NCBI RefSeq assembly: GCF_964204645.1
Contig: NC_134036.1
Location: forward strand, 8,790,704-8,854,703
DNA from: Tubulanus polymorphus
Taxonomy: Eukaryota > Nemertea > Palaeonemertea > Tubulaniformes > Tubulanidae
Length of the DNA: 64,000 nt
Direction of reading: 5' to 3'
In this document: positions 1 to 11,854 of the stretch, one piece after another
Layout of the letters: each line of letters starts with the position of its first letter
Numbering within the stretch: the stretch's first letter is position 1
Program-made: the position numbers and the translations under genes
The notes under the pieces: model-generated
Told to the model about the DNA's origin: nothing
The model's database searches: none
The model's input: only the letters and a program-made list of their open reading frames with translations

Positions 1-294
1 TCGGTCCGGTGCCCTGTCCGCGTTCCCCGTGGGAAAACCCGTTTTCTATTTAAAGTAAAAATGAAGAAATTCCGCGTTTTTGGAAAATTCCGCGATTCCG
101 TCTTTCCGCGATATGACAACACCGCACGGGCAGTATCAATTCGGCGCCACGCTCGTCGAGATCATAATGGTGAACGGCGACACCCCACGGTGAAGGTCGT
201 CGAGGTCCCAATTCGCGACCGAACGTCCAATGGACGTCAGAGTACCGGGGAGCCGTCGACGAAGAAGCGGAAGAGCGGAGATGCCCACACAACA

Positions 295-530
295 TTCTTG
301 ATCGGCCCCATATCGGCCCGACATTGGCAATGTGGGCACTTCATCGGCATCAATGCCGATGTGCAGCCAATATTTGGCCAATGTAAAATTCTTGGCAGAA
401 TTCTATGTTAAAAAACGGGTAGAGCAAATATATGGTTAATTTTGGTTACTTTATCATTGAAAACGAGACCCGCACTGTAAAGTGGGGAAAAAATATCTCT
501 CATCGGTCCGACATTGGCCCAACACTGGCT
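295..530. repeat. Dispersed repeat with CGGCCCGACATTGGC-like words
   Basis: The words 'cggcccgacattggc' (about 315-329) and 'cggtccgacattggcccaac' (about 503-522) recur within 200 bases, next to 'gccaatatttggccaatgt'. They look like degenerate pieces of one short interspersed repeat. The open frame at 61-411 over this region has no recognisable domain and is not called as a gene. Confidence 0.35.
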
Positions 531-1932
531 GCGAAGAAAAATGGTGGCGCCACTGTACGGTACATGCAATGACTAACAGTTTTGAGTAATAATTGCCCCA
601 AATCTTTCTATTATACTCTTAATATCTTTCATTTTCATCGTCACAATAAATAATATCATAGACATTGAATCGACATATGATAATTAATGATAATAATTTA
701 ACAGTTATAGATCTGAAAAACTCAAAAACAAAGTTTTGATTTGATTTATCAAATTCATCTATTATCTAATGATTAATCTATCATTTAAATTATATAAACG
801 TTTTCATTCTATTTAAAACCGATATCAATAAATTAGTACATTAGAAAAATAAGTAAATTAGTTAACAAATTGTCATTGGTTATGGAGTTTTACGATTAAT
901 CGAAATTTCCTTCTTTTTATGGCGATATTTTAGTTTAATGAAGAATTCGATTTTAACAAATGCAGCTATTTTCAAGCATGTTTGCATTCATTTTTGATTT
1001 AATTTCTTAAATTAGAAGCGTAATCATAGGCTAACCACTCATTATTGAAATGGTGCTTTATTTTCAACGGGGGTCTGGATGTCTTAGCATCATAAATTAA
1101 GATGTGCATTTTGGTGTGTTCGAATTATTTTATATTAATTTCGCATAATCGTTGATTTAAAAAAAATAAATATGCTGTATCTATAATGGATTTATGTGGA
1201 TCTATCAACGCATTCTAAAGAAATCTTCCGAACTGAAGCCGAATTTAATAGAAAATATAGCTGCAAAGCAGCGATGACGGGTTTTCTGTAAAGCCATTCA
1301 GAATGATGGGAATTGTAGTAAATTGAAATATCGATACATAGAATTAAATGCATTGACAGATTCGAACCTAATATGCAACCACTGTGTAAGCGTCAAATAT
1401 GATTCAGCTTTGAAACCGAACATACGTGGACGTACAATCACAAATATTAATATATTTGACCAGGCACTTATTTTGGCATTCAAACATCATGATACTGTAT
1501 TATCACCATCCTTAAAAATGGATCTGTCCTATTAAGAACTCATCTTAAGCACCTGCTGAGCCGATAGATTGAGTGAATTCACAGATAAGAACGTATTATG
1601 ATTTAGAATAGATTTAAGAAGTTAATGTTTTTATATATTGAAATATTTGAATAAATACATATATTGTAATGTAGATTCAATCAATAAATTATGAATTGAT
1701 TTGGTCTGGGTTTCCGGCTGATGTTGATTTTGGCTCTTATGGATTACAAATTCTACAGTGATAAACAATTGATACCTGCAACATGTGTGTAAATCAAACC
1801 TATTCCACTAGTTGCGTGTGTTTCCTAATAAACGGGAGAGTCACTCTTGATCTGAGTTATTAGAACTAGGGGTCCAGGGACACCATGCCCACTTGGGAAG
1901 TGGTTCCAAATGCTCAACAATCTAACAATTCA
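531..1932. other. AT-rich intergenic host DNA
   Basis: No gene is visible. The only structured part is a short repeat core at 1253-1312, listed separately. Short open frames near 1298-1535 lie on both strands of that repeat and have no recognisable protein features. Confidence 0.6.
1253..1312 (+). repeat. Dispersed repeat core with AGCTGCAAAGCAGC palindrome
   Basis: The core 'agctgcaaagcagcgatgac' plus 'gggttttctg' recurs at about 27343-27402 (reverse strand, similarity extending into 'cagaatgatggg'), about 31974-32008 and about 32469-32500. The first half is an imperfect palindrome able to form a short hairpin. The flanks differ between copies, so this is probably the conserved end of a transposable element. 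The family is not identified. Confidence 0.6.
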
Positions 1933-2820
1933 GGGGCCGGTTTCACAAAGCGTAATTAACCCTTAATTATGATTAAATCACTAATCATGATTAAATTATC
2001 ATGATTTAATCAAGTTAGGTGTTTCACAAAACGTAATTAACTTTAATTATAATTAAGTTAATTACAAAATTTAATTCTCCTCTAGAGTGTAATTAAACCT
2101 TATAATCATCATTAGTTTATTATTAAAAACAAAAAGCTGCAGATATTATTCATGGAATTTGGTGTTTATTAATTGACGACGGCAATTCCTACACTTATTT
2201 AGTTCTTCAGATTGTTTGGCTCAAATAATTTGAATTTTTTGCCTTTTGTAAAAAAGGCATGTCAATACTCTAAATTCTATTGATTTATTTTCAAACGTCC
2301 TATGTTTTGTCAGCACGACCACCACATACTTAGAAGTATTGAATTAATTGATTTTGTCCATACATATGATAGATTTCCGTCAGTAGAGTACATATCTATG
2401 GAGTTAGTGTTAAAAAGTGCTAATCACTGCGGAAATAAACCCCATTTACGAGGATTTAATTTTGCTGACTGGAGGTGAGTTTCTATTTAAAAACTTCTGA
2501 GACATCTTGCTAAGTTTTTCCACTGGTTCCTGAGACCTTTCAGAGCAATCTTTAACTCCCAAAGGAGTGAAATTCTCTTTTCCTCTAAACAAGGAAGGTT
2601 GTTGATGCTTGGACAGCAAATGGCTGTCTAAAGTTCCGCCATTTTGATACAGTTAAATTGTAATCAAGTTGCCTAATTATGTAATTAGTTAATTTTGTAA
2701 TTAAACCCTTTCGTGAAACCGAATTTTAATCGTAATTAACTAATCATGATTAAGGAAATTTAATCATGATTTAGGTCCTAATTATAATTAAAGTTAATTA
2801 TGCTTTGTGAAACCGGCCCC
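1933..2820. mobile_element. Foldback / MITE-like element with long inverted ends
   Basis: The left end GGGGCCGGTTTCACAAAGC at 1933 is matched by its reverse complement ending at 2820. Inside both ends are AT-rich blocks of 'aattaa' and 'tcatgatta' that also pair, making nested inverted arms of about 100-150 bases around a roughly 600-base centre. No ORF of note is present. This is a non-autonomous DNA-transposon-like structure. No clean target duplication is evident. Confidence 0.7.
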
Positions 2821-3475
2821 AGGTATCAAAGGTATAAAACATCCCTTTTCAAAGAATACCCATCACAAATTGCAATGAGAAATGGCAAACTCAGAATTCG
2901 GGCCAAAATTGACATTTTTGGGCACTAAAAAAGGTCATAGGACGGCCATCTTGAGTCCGTATCCCAATTTTTGTTATGCTGATGGGCCCAAGGGGCATTC
3001 ACATATATCCGAAAGATCAAGGTAATTGATCAAAGCATCTTCAAAATTTCCCTCAAAAAGTTCAAAAATGTGTAAAAAGTGTTGATTTTGGCGAACAACA
3101 ATGGCTGCCAGTCGGCCATCTTGATTCTGACAGGGCCAGTTTTTGAGCTGAAGATGTGTCTAGGGTAGATACATGTGAAACCCAAATATCAAGACATTAC
3201 ATTGAAGCGTCTTCAAAACTTCCTAAAATAACTGATTTCCGTCTACGGACGGACGGACGACAGACGAAAAGTGAACGCAATAGCCCGCTGGGACTAAAGT
3301 CACAAGTGGGCTAAAAATAATGTTCATTTAGTCATAGAAATCCATTGCCCTTTTGGAGTTTCTGTAATAATATTTGTTCTGCCCTAATTTTTATTACTGT
3401 ATGAACCAATGATATGCTTTGTAAATATGATGTAATAAAATAAATTTGAATTAAATTTGAACATGAGAATCAAGC
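2821..3475 (+). repeat. Retroposon-like interspersed repeat with AT-rich tail
   Basis: A run of short direct repeats 'ggacggacgga' (about 3246-3256) precedes 'aatagcccgctgggacta'. After it the sequence ends in 'aataaaataaatttgaatt' (about 3433-3451), the kind of short-period tail seen at 3' ends of LINE/SINE retroposons. Paralogous sentences ('gccatcttgattctgac' and 'gccatcttgagtccgta') repeat within 2940-3130. Assignment to a retroposon is inference. Confidence 0.35.
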
Positions 3476-4325
3476 ATAACTTGTGTTTTTTCAACTTTTC
3501 TTACTTGTCTTTTGTTAACAGTTCCAGAGTTTCAATTACAATCAAATCCAAATTGGCTAAAAAGTACATAGGACTAAATGAAATGAACGGTTAGTTACTG
3601 CAAACCTATTCCAGTGTTATGTCGATCGTGTTGAATCACTTTCCTTGAGTTGAAAGAATCAGATCTTCTATGGTACAATATCGGTCGAAGAGAGATATAT
3701 GGTGTTGACTGTCCTTGACCATCTAACTTCATGCATTTGACATTGGAATAGGCATCATACCCATTTGAACTGCAAAATATTCATACAACATGAAAACCTA
3801 CAGTATATGTATACAGTATTAATCAAACTTTCACCGATGTCGGATATTTGAATGAACATTAGGTTTATTTCAGTACTCTAAAGCAGGAAATAATAAGCCC
3901 AATCAATAGGCCCTATTCCCATTGGAACAATTATATAATGCGTACAGCTGTACCGTACACTTATCAGTCAAGAATGGAGAAATCGGTATACCAAACCTAC
4001 GAACAGCAAAATGTACAGGCCTACAATGATTTCTGGTAATACAAGCCGTGACCACATGAACGTTTTGGTTTGACTATTAATGTCAGCAGGTCAGAGAAGG
4101 CCTGGCCAAACTTAATCACATGGCTCAAATCAATTAGCCTTTCTGCGTGTGAATATTTCACTGTATTGTTTTAAAAATAGGCCTATCGAGTGAATTAGTA
4201 CATAGACTGAATTAGACTTTAGGCTAGTCCTGACCAAATCCTATCCATATTATCATGGCACCAGTTATAGTAACATCACTGTAGGGCCGACGAGAGGGAA
4301 AAAGTTGTGTTTGTAGTACATAGGC
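3476..4325. other. Intergenic host DNA, nothing recognised
   Basis: Both strands were scanned. No coding frame with recognisable content, RNA gene or strong repeat is seen here. Confidence 0.5.
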
Positions 4326-4845
4326 ATGGTAGGCTTGTCGTACTCACTTAATACTTAAAACGCTGTTGTTACCTGTACGTGACTGTACGGTGATTTCTAC
4401 AGGTTAGCCATATGTGAGTACGTTGACGCTCAGACTTGCAATATTGGGATTCGAAACCAAACGAAAAAAAAAAATCCAGTAGTAGTCCAGTGATTTACCC
4501 ACTGTGCCACAGAACGTAACTGGTGGGTGGATGAAATTTGATTTACAAATAGCCTAGCCTCACCTAACCCAAACTCTATTCTTTTACGCATGCGCGTTTG
4601 CAGATTATAGGAACTCACGTACAGCGTTTTTAGGGAATTCACGTACCGTTAACCTGTGGATATCACCGTACAGTCACTGGCACGTACGGGTAACAACTTC
4701 GTACTTAAAAAATGGTATTGGCTACTAGGAACTCACGTACGGCGTTAGTAGGGAACTCACGTACGGTTAACCTGTGGATATCACCGTACAGTCACGTACG
4801 CGTTACAATTTCGTACTTAAAATGGTATTGGCTTCTATATAATAG
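4326..4845. repeat. Complex direct and inverted repeat around CACCGTACAGTCACGTACG
   Basis: Two direct copies of a unit of about 110 bases lie at about 4632-4735 and 4748-4845, sharing 'aacctgtggatatcaccg', 'tacagtcac' and 'tggtattggct'. An inverted partial copy lies at about 4345-4425 ('gtacgtgactgtacggtgat'). The repeats end a few bases before the left LTR of element A. Confidence 0.6.
4440..4515 (-). mobile_element. tRNA-derived SINE-like head
   Basis: On the minus strand an A-box-like TGGCACAGTGGG (complement of about 4498-4509) is followed by a B-box-like GGTTTCGAATCCC (complement of 4446-4458), separated by a T-rich insertion. This is the internal RNA polymerase III promoter arrangement of tRNA-derived SINEs. 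No intact cloverleaf can be folded by eye, so it is not called a tRNA gene. Confidence 0.5.
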
Positions 4846-4852
4846 GCCTATA

Positions 4853-5239
4853 TGTGACAGACATTCATAGATGACATTGGTTGAGTAATCTTTTGTTTTC
4901 TGAACGACACTCCAGCCTGTGGCGCCCTCTCGGTTATGTTCTGGTTGTGGGTTTGTGTGGTCATTCATCGTATTGATTCCGCGAATGGCGGTAACTTACC
5001 TAACTGTTGATGAATGAATAAATATTTGGCTATTTATGAAATATTGTTTGTCGCAGGTTGTTGGAGAGGCCGTGGAGTAATTTCTTTTCTACTGGTGGTT
5101 GGAGCCAAGGCTGCACACCCCAACAAAGCCGCTGCGACGAGGTACCAGCGAATCGTCGGATTGTCGAATCGAATGATTAAAATTACGTGTTCGAACCCTG
5201 ATTACCCCTCACGATCGGTGGAGGAGAAGGGCGTTCACA
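4853..5239 (+). repeat. 5' LTR of element A
   Basis: It is nearly identical to 12101-12487 and has TG...CA ends. It contains 'aatgaataaatattt' (AATAAA near 5016), a possible polyadenylation signal. Open frames reading across the LTR, such as 5014-5454, are by-products and not genes. Confidence 0.95.
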
Positions 5240-5241
5240 AT

Positions 5242-5263
5242 TGGCACCTCCCCTGGGATCTCG
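5242..5263 (+). other. Putative primer-binding site of element A
   Basis: TGGCACCTCCCCTGGGATC follows two bases after the LTR. A TGG start directly after the 5' LTR is the expected place for tRNA-primed minus-strand synthesis. I could not match it confidently to a particular tRNA. Confidence 0.5.
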
Positions 5264-6278
5264 AAATTGCGGGTCATATCAGGATCTTCAAATCCGAGAG
5301 ATTTGCTTATAGTTCCGTAGCTCGATTATCGTGCGAAGCGAATTCAACAGTCGAAATTGAGAGAAGTGGAGCAACGTTGCCGCTAATTACAAAACGTGGA
5401 TTACAGGTGATATTGATGGTCAAGTCGTCAATTCTAAAGATCACTCGAAGGTAATCTAGTGAGAGGCGAATGTGGAAGCTAGCTTATTATAGTTATTTGT
5501 GTTAACCGGTACCGGTGATAATACTGTGTTGTCCTGTGTTGTGTATTGTGTGTTCGTCATATTGTGCTTTGACGGTGTATTGCATGTGGCGTGTGATTTA
5601 TATAGTTTAGTATTGCTTGTGTGTTTCGTTCTGTCCTGGGCGAGGAGATCCGTGGATGGTGAAACCAAAACTCTTTTTTTTTGTTTATGGTGGTGTAAGA
5701 GACTGATTTTAGTTTTGCGGATTGTTCGTTTGGTGTAGAGACAGAGACTCTTTTCTTTTTATCTTCATTTCTTTTGCTTAATTTGATTTATTTTGATTTA
5801 TGCTGGTAGCATTAAACTTGATTATTTTGATTTGCTTGACAGTATGATTATTCAAGTGCATGTTGTAATCTTGTGTTGCTTGGGTGGCTGAAATTTCAGT
5901 TGGAGTATTTTGCTTATGCGTAGAGGATTGCTCGATTACAGTCATAATTAGTTGTTTCCTTGGTTATTGATAATTAATTGCTTGCTTGACACCCAGGAGG
6001 TGAATTAAGTTTTTTTCATTTTGTAAAACGGAATACTGTATATTTGTAAGAGGGTTCTTCCAGGTTATTATATGATTTGACCTGCGTTACATTAATAGTT
6101 TTATAACTGGAGTTTCCCTCTCTTGGGTGTAAGCGTGGTAAGTGCTATAACAAGGTTGGTGAGTACCTGTGTAATGTGAATCAATGCTATCATTTTTGAA
6201 ATTGGGGTTGTACAAACCAATTCATTTGTGGGTAGTTAGCTCAGATAGTTCATACAGATAATCCAATTCAGTCCAATT
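5264..6278 (+). other. Untranslated leader of element A
   Basis: About 1 kb of T/G-rich sequence between the primer site and the gag start codon. No coding frame with recognisable content is seen. It probably holds the packaging and dimerisation signals, which cannot be located by eye. Confidence 0.5.
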
Positions 6279-7667
6279 ATGTCGTCGTTGCGGGCTGGCC
6301 ATGTCGTCTCGGTTGGGTTCATTGGTTCAGTGAGTCTGGACCGGGAGGTTATTCGAGCGGAGTTTCTCAGGTTCGGTGAGGTTGAATTCGTTTGTGTATC
6401 TGGACAGACAGCGTATGTTGTGTTTGTCAACGCCAGCTCAGCTAAAAATGCAGTTGCTGCCGAAATCGAATTTCAGGGTAATGTGGTGCAGATAGTGGTT
6501 GTGCCGTTGGACCAGTTATCGGATGTAGAACAACAAATCGCTGAAGCGCGTATAGAGGAGATCCTTGGTGGGTTAAACCCTACTTTACGTGGATCCGTTG
6601 TAAACAGATTTTCTTACGGGGATGGCGCTACTTCACAGAAGCGATTGGGGTTTGAACCGGTGACTCCGCCCAGTTTTGCACCGTTCGAGGATCCGAGGCC
6701 GAAGGAGTTTGCTGAGTCGTCTAAAGGAAGACAAAATGTCGTGATAAACACTCCATCACGCCTCAGTACGTTTTCCGGTGAGGAGAATAAAACTGATGTC
6801 TCGTATCGGCAGTGGAAGAGTGAGGTGCGGGGTTTGCAGGCAGATGGTGTGTACTCGGATTCGCAAGTGGTGAATTTCATTCGTAGGTCACTGAAGGGTA
6901 CAGCACGTGATTGTTTGTTGAACCTTGAGGGTGAGTACGGGTCAGACTTGTCGTTGAACATGGTGATCAATCGACTGGATACCCTGTTTGGGGAGATTCT
7001 AACTGCTAGGCAAGTATACGGAAAATTTTATACAGCAGAGCAAGGTAGGGATGAGAGTGTGAATCTCTGGGCGTGTCGGTTGGAGGAGATACGGGGTCAC
7101 GCCCCTGGACAGATTGATGAGGCGGAACTGAAGACGCAGTTTTGGCAGGGATTGTTTAACAGGCAGCTTCAACTTGGGCTGCGTCCGCTGTTGTTATCTC
7201 ATTCATACCAGGAAATGGTGGTTGAGGCAAGGAAATTGGAGCAAGAGTTTGGGTTCCAACCTGAAGGTCGGAAGATAGCAAGCGTTGGGAAAGAGGCATC
7301 TAACCTTGGAAGGATTCTGGTGCCTAGGCAGCACCAGATGTACGCTGAAGGTTCGGGCCAACTCGTAAAGACCGTTGAATCATTGGTGGAAACCGTTAAT
7401 GAACTGAAACGGGAGATAACAGCATTGAAGATTGAAAGAACCTCAGATTATCACGATCAAGGTGACATCGCGCAGGCACGGGGCCGAGGAATGGATAGAG
7501 GCGGAGCAATACGCGGCCGAGGTTATAATAACCGTCCAGTTTCACGTGGCCGTCGCAGAGGATGTTTTAACTGCGGGGGGTTGGACCATTTTCAGCGAGA
7601 TTGTCGGCGGACGGGAAACCGGTCGGAGCCTGGCCCCGGACCCATGGGCCAGGCCAGTCGTCGTTAG
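6279..7667 (+). CDS. gag: Gag of element A, with N-terminal RRM-like domain and zinc knuckle
   Basis: A 462-residue nucleocapsid/capsid polyprotein that would form the cytoplasmic retrotransposon particle and bind element RNA. Residues of about 10-78 have the spacing of an RNA-recognition motif: a first strand VGFIGSV, an RNP1-like AYVVFVNASSAKNAV, and a final strand VVQIVVV. The centre (about 160-330) is capsid-like with LNLEGEYGSDLS and a predicted helical bundle. An arginine/glycine-rich stretch precedes one CCHC knuckle, CFNCGGLDHFQRDC, at about 429-442. The start is the first ATG of the frame. The gene ends at TAG 7665, and pol lies in the -1 frame, reached at 7613-7619. An RRM on a Gag is unusual. 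The RRM call is by eye. Confidence 0.88.
   Translation: MSSLRAGHVVSVGFIGSVSLDREVIRAEFLRFGEVEFVCVSGQTAYVVFVNASSAKNAVAAEIEFQGNVVQIVVVPLDQLSDVEQQIAEARIEEILGGLNPTLRGSVVNRFSYGDGATSQKRLGFEPVTPPSFAPFEDPRPKEFAESSKGRQNVVINTPSRLSTFSGEENKTDVSYRQWKSEVRGLQADGVYSDSQVVNFIRRSLKGTARDCLLNLEGEYGSDLSLNMVINRLDTLFGEILTARQVYGKFYTAEQGRDESVNLWACRLEEIRGHAPGQIDEAELKTQFWQGLFNRQLQLGLRPLLLSHSYQEMVVEARKLEQEFGFQPEGRKIASVGKEASNLGRILVPRQHQMYAEGSGQLVKTVESLVETVNELKREITALKIERTSDYHDQGDIAQARGRGMDRGGAIRGRGYNNRPVSRGRRRGCFNCGGLDHFQRDCRRTGNRSEPGPGPMGQASRR
7613..7654 (+). promoter_or_regulatory. Programmed -1 ribosomal frameshift signal of element A
   Basis: The heptamer G GGA AAC (7613-7619) is in the correct gag phase (codons GGA 7614-7616 and AAC 7617-7619). 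After an 8-base spacer, a perfect 9-bp stem GCCTGGCCC (7628-7636) pairs with GGGCCAGGC (7646-7654) around a 9-base loop. Slipping one base back enters the open pol frame. This is the classic slippery-site plus stem-loop layout. Confidence 0.85.
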
Positions 7668-10600
7668 TGGGTCCAGCTAATGAATCGGATATTGTCGTCA
7701 ATAAACAGCCTTGTCGAGCATTGATTGATACGGGGGCTCAGGTAACAACGGTCTCAAAGAGTTTCTTCAGTTCACTCGTGGATACGCAGCTGTTTCCTGT
7801 CAATGATTATTTGGATGTGAAGACCGCCGGTGGAACTGAACTACCCTATTATGGGTGTGCAGAAGTTACGTTGGTAGTGGAGCACCAGATACTCGATGTT
7901 TTGGTTTTGGTGGTTGAAGATACTAGTTACAGTGAGTCGGTGCCTGTAGTGTTGGGCACTAACGTGTTACAGCATTTGCACGATGACAAGGGAGCTGTTG
8001 GATTGGCGAAACAATGTTTGTCAGCCAAACCTGAGCAGGTGCGTACGACGACGGAAATAACTGTACCGCCTATGAGTCAACTTAGCGTGCATGGGCTGGT
8101 ACGTGGAGTATCGACGGATTCGAGTTTGGTGATGACTTGCTCGTCGGAAGAGGTTAACCTACCTGGGACCCTACTGTTGGTACCTAGCATAAGTAAGATG
8201 GCGGCGGTGCAGTGTAACCGTATAAGCGTGGTGGTAAGGAATATTGGATGTCGGCCTGTCACCATTCCTGCTCGGTCACCGGTGTGTAGCATTGAGGGTG
8301 TGCGTCGAGTGGAGCCGAAGCTGATGAATAGTGCGATTCCTCTGCAGCGACAGTGTGGTGCAATAGGGTCAGGAGCAGATGATAAGTTTTTTGACTTTTT
8401 CAACTGGGAAGGTTGCGAGACGACTCCGGGGCAGCTTCTCCGGTTGAAAGACGTTCTGCGGAAGCATAAAGGAATTTTTTCGGTCGCTGATGAAGATACT
8501 GGACGTGCTTCCGCGATTCGACATGAGATCAATTTGACTGATAATGTACCGTTCAAGGAGAGGTATCGACGAGTTCCTCCGTCCATGGTGAACGAGGTGA
8601 GGGATCACCTTAACATGATGGCGTCCACAGGAATCATCCGTCCATCTTTTAGTTCATGGTCATCACCGGTAGTTCTCGTCCGGAAAAAGGATGGCGGTCT
8701 TCGATTTTGTGTGGATTATCGGACCCTCAATCGGAGGACCGTGAAAGATCGGCAGACTCTTCCCCGCGCGGATGAATTAGTTGAAAGTGTTGCCGGTGCC
8801 AAGTATTTCACCACTCTCGACCTGAAGGCGGGATATTGGCAAGTCGAAGTGAAATAGGAGGATAAGTCGAAAACTGCCTTCAATGTCGGGCCGGGTTATG
8901 GATTTTGGGAGTTTAACGTGATGCCCTTCGGGTTGACAAATGCACCGTCAACGTTCCAGCGCTTAATGGAAAGGACTCTGGCGGATTTAAACCTCCGTGA
9001 ATGTCTGGTTTTCATCGATGACATACTTATTTTTTCGGACACATTCGAGGAGCATGTTGAGCGGTTGGAGCATGTGTTGGATCGACTTGCTGCTGCAGGA
9101 CTGAAGTTAAAACCCTCAAAATGTGAGTTTTTACGGTCAGCAGTTGTTTACCTCGGGCACAGGATCTCTGAAAAGGGAGTTGAACCCGATCCAGCGAAAT
9201 TAAGTGCTGTGAAGGATTGGCCGGCCCCTAGAACCGTAACTGAAGTGCGACAATTCCTGGGGTTTTCGGGCTATTATAGACGCTTTATAAAGGACTATGC
9301 CAGAGTAGCTGCTCCGTTAACGAAATTGTTAACGGGAGTCACGAATCTTAAGGGGAAACGTAAGACAGCGGAACGGAGGATTGAGGTACAGTGGGGACAG
9401 AATGAAGAAAACGCATTCACGAGGTTGAAGGAGATGTTGACGTCAAGCCCCATCTTAGGGTTCGCAGACTTTAATAGACCCTTCGAGCTTCATACGGATG
9501 CAGCTCATGATGGATTAGGTGCGATCCTATACCAAACAGATGGAAAGGGAGTAAAGAAGGTAATCGCTTACGCAAGTAGAGGATTGAATGCTGCAGAGAA
9601 GAAGTATCCTGCGCACAAGCTTGAGTTCCTGGCTCTGAAATGGGCGGCGACGGAAAAGTTCCACGATTACTTGTATGGTAACAAATGTTGTGTCCATACT
9701 GATTCGAACCCCATGTCTTATGTGTTGAAATCTGCGAAACTGGATGCCACGGGACATCGCTGGCTACAGGCTTTATCAGTGTACGATTTGGAACTCGAAT
9801 ACCATAGTGGCGCTAATATGCGGGATGCAGACGCGCTGAGTCGAAGTCCATTAAATCGGATCACTGCTGACGTCTTTGCAGCAATTTGTACCGTAAGTCC
9901 GTCAGTCCCTGTGACGAAAGCCGGAGGGGTAGCAGAGGTAGACATGCGGAAATTGCAGGAGCGAGACCCGACTATTCGACGCGTTGTTTCTTGTTTAAGG
10001 ACTAAGACAAGATTCCGGCCAGCTAAGCCATCGGAGTACGGGATCTGTCGGGTTTTTAAGTCGCTGGAACTTCTGGATGATGTTTTGTACCGCAGAGTTG
10101 TTGAAAATAGAGTGTCAGAGCTGAAAGTTTGGTTGCCCTATTCGGAGAGGGCGGAGATGCTTGACTGTTTGCACGATCGGTTGGGGCATCCCGGCCGTGA
10201 CAAAACGTTGGCGTTATTGAGACGAAGATGTTATTGGCCCGGAATGAAATCCGATGTCGAGGAATATTTGAAGAGTTGTAAGCGCTGTGTGCTGCTGAAG
10301 GCTTCGACGCCTACACAAGTTGCCCCGCTGGTCAGCATTGAGACATCGTACCCTATGGAGTTACTGTGCATTGATTTTTTAACATTGGAGCCGAGTCAAG
10401 GTTTCGAAAAGGTGCTTGTTATGACCGATCATTTCACTAAGTTTGCGATGGCTATTCCGACTAAAAATGAGACGGCTAGAACGGTGGCTAAGTGTTTATT
10501 CAACGAAGTGGTGCTGAAATTCGGAGCGCCTGTTCAACTTCATTCGGATCAGGGGCGTGCCTTCGAAAGTCGTGTGATCAAGGAGTTATGCGAGTTGACC

Positions 10601-11854
10601 GGTATGAGGAAAACCCGAACTACACCGTATAACCCTGCGGGCAATGGTGCTGTGGAACGGTTTAATGGTACGTTGATTCGACTACTGGGTAGTTTGCCGC
10701 CCGAGGCAAAGAGAAACTGGCGGAGGCATATTAATGCATTGGTGTATGCGTATAATTGCACGCCCCACGAGTCGACAGGCTTTGAGCCATTCTACCTTAT
10801 GTTCGGAAGAAGACCCAGACTGTCAGTCTATAAGAAATTTGGTTGGGGTAATGAAGAAAGTGTGACGTCGACAACAGAGTATGTGAAGCAGATGGAAAAT
10901 CAATTGGAAGTGGCGTGGAATTTGGCAGCAGATCACTTGTCTAGGCAAGGGGATAGACGGAAAGAGTTATATGACAGGAGAGCTAAGAGTGCAGAATTAA
11001 CGCCCGGTGATATGGTGTTGGTCAAGCGTGAAGGATTTAGGGAACGACATAAATTAGCTGACCGCTGGGAATCGGTGCCTTATATCGTAGAAAGCAAGGT
11101 AACTGGAGATGTACCTGTTTACGAGGTAAAAAGAATTGAAGATGGGGGTAGGAGGATTCTGCATAGGAACAAGTTATTACCTTTGGCTACTCCTTTGCGT
11201 GACAGTGAGGAATCATTCCGAGTAAAGGAAGCAAACCCGGAGCATGTTACTTCGGAGAAAGTCGCTGTTGGTAATACTAATATGCCAGAGGAAATAGTTG
11301 CCGAAGTAGCGGACGATGGGTCCGACGAGGAAGACTGGGTACTTGTCTCACGCGAAGTGGAAACTGCGGAGGAACCTCCCGTCGTTGAGCCTGGGATTGC
11401 GGGTGCGGACACCGTGTTATCTCGAAGTTCCATTGAGAGTGTTTCTCCAGCTCCAATTTCTGAGGAGATTGTGCGATCGGAAATGGCCTCCGTTCCGGAA
11501 TCACCGGGAGCTGAGGGAACAAGCGATTCTGTGGAGCATCCAGTTCTGGTTGACGTGGAGACTCCTCCGTTGAGCCCTTTGTCGGTGGATAGCGTGCCAG
11601 CTAGTTCACCCTCTGTTTCAACTTCACCGGATGTTGACGAGCCAAGTCCTAGTTCGGAGGAGCGACCTGTGCCACGACCGCGGACGAGACGACCCCCGGC
11701 TTGGCAGCGTTCGGGTGAATTTCTAATGTTCAACATGCAGACGGATCGTAGGAGGATTGAATTGTTCCTGGAATATGCGAAAATTCCGGAGGTTTTAGAG
11801 AATCCTAAACTGTTGGATGCGCTTGCCAACATGATCCGGACTGGTATAGAGTAG
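7620..11854 (+). pseudogene. pol: Pol of element A (PR-RT-RH-IN), broken by one in-frame TAG
   Basis: Retrotransposon polyprotein, expressed by -1 frameshifting from gag. It shows an aspartic protease (ALIDTGAQ near 7720), reverse transcriptase (FCVDYRTLN, then FIDD at about 9010 as a YxDD variant), RNase H (HTDAAHDG, HTDSNPM) and integrase with an HHCC zinc site (about 10180-10300). The DD35E triad codons start at 10373, 10547 and 10655. There is no chromodomain. The last 200 residues are acidic and Ser/Pro-rich. The codon at 8855-8857 is TAG, inside the RT between LKAGYWQVEVK and EDKSKTAF, with no frame change. Everything downstream is open to 11854. Because the LTRs are nearly identical, the stop arose recently, or the copy moved in trans, or the stop is read through. 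Confidence 0.9.

Noticed and set aside
4440-4515. A functional tRNA gene
   Set aside because: Only A- and B-box-like words are present, with a T-rich insertion; no cloverleaf closes.
5242-5263. Assigning the primer site of A to a named tRNA
   Set aside because: The reverse complement does not match any tRNA 3' end I can recall with confidence.
5014-5454. 146-codon open frame over the 5' LTR of A (and 12262-12591 in the 3' LTR)
   Set aside because: Crosses the LTR border and the primer site; the two copies end differently as the LTR flanks differ.
11119-11832. 237-codon minus-strand frame opposite the pol tail of A
   Set aside because: Antisense shadow of the Ser/Pro-rich C-terminus of pol.
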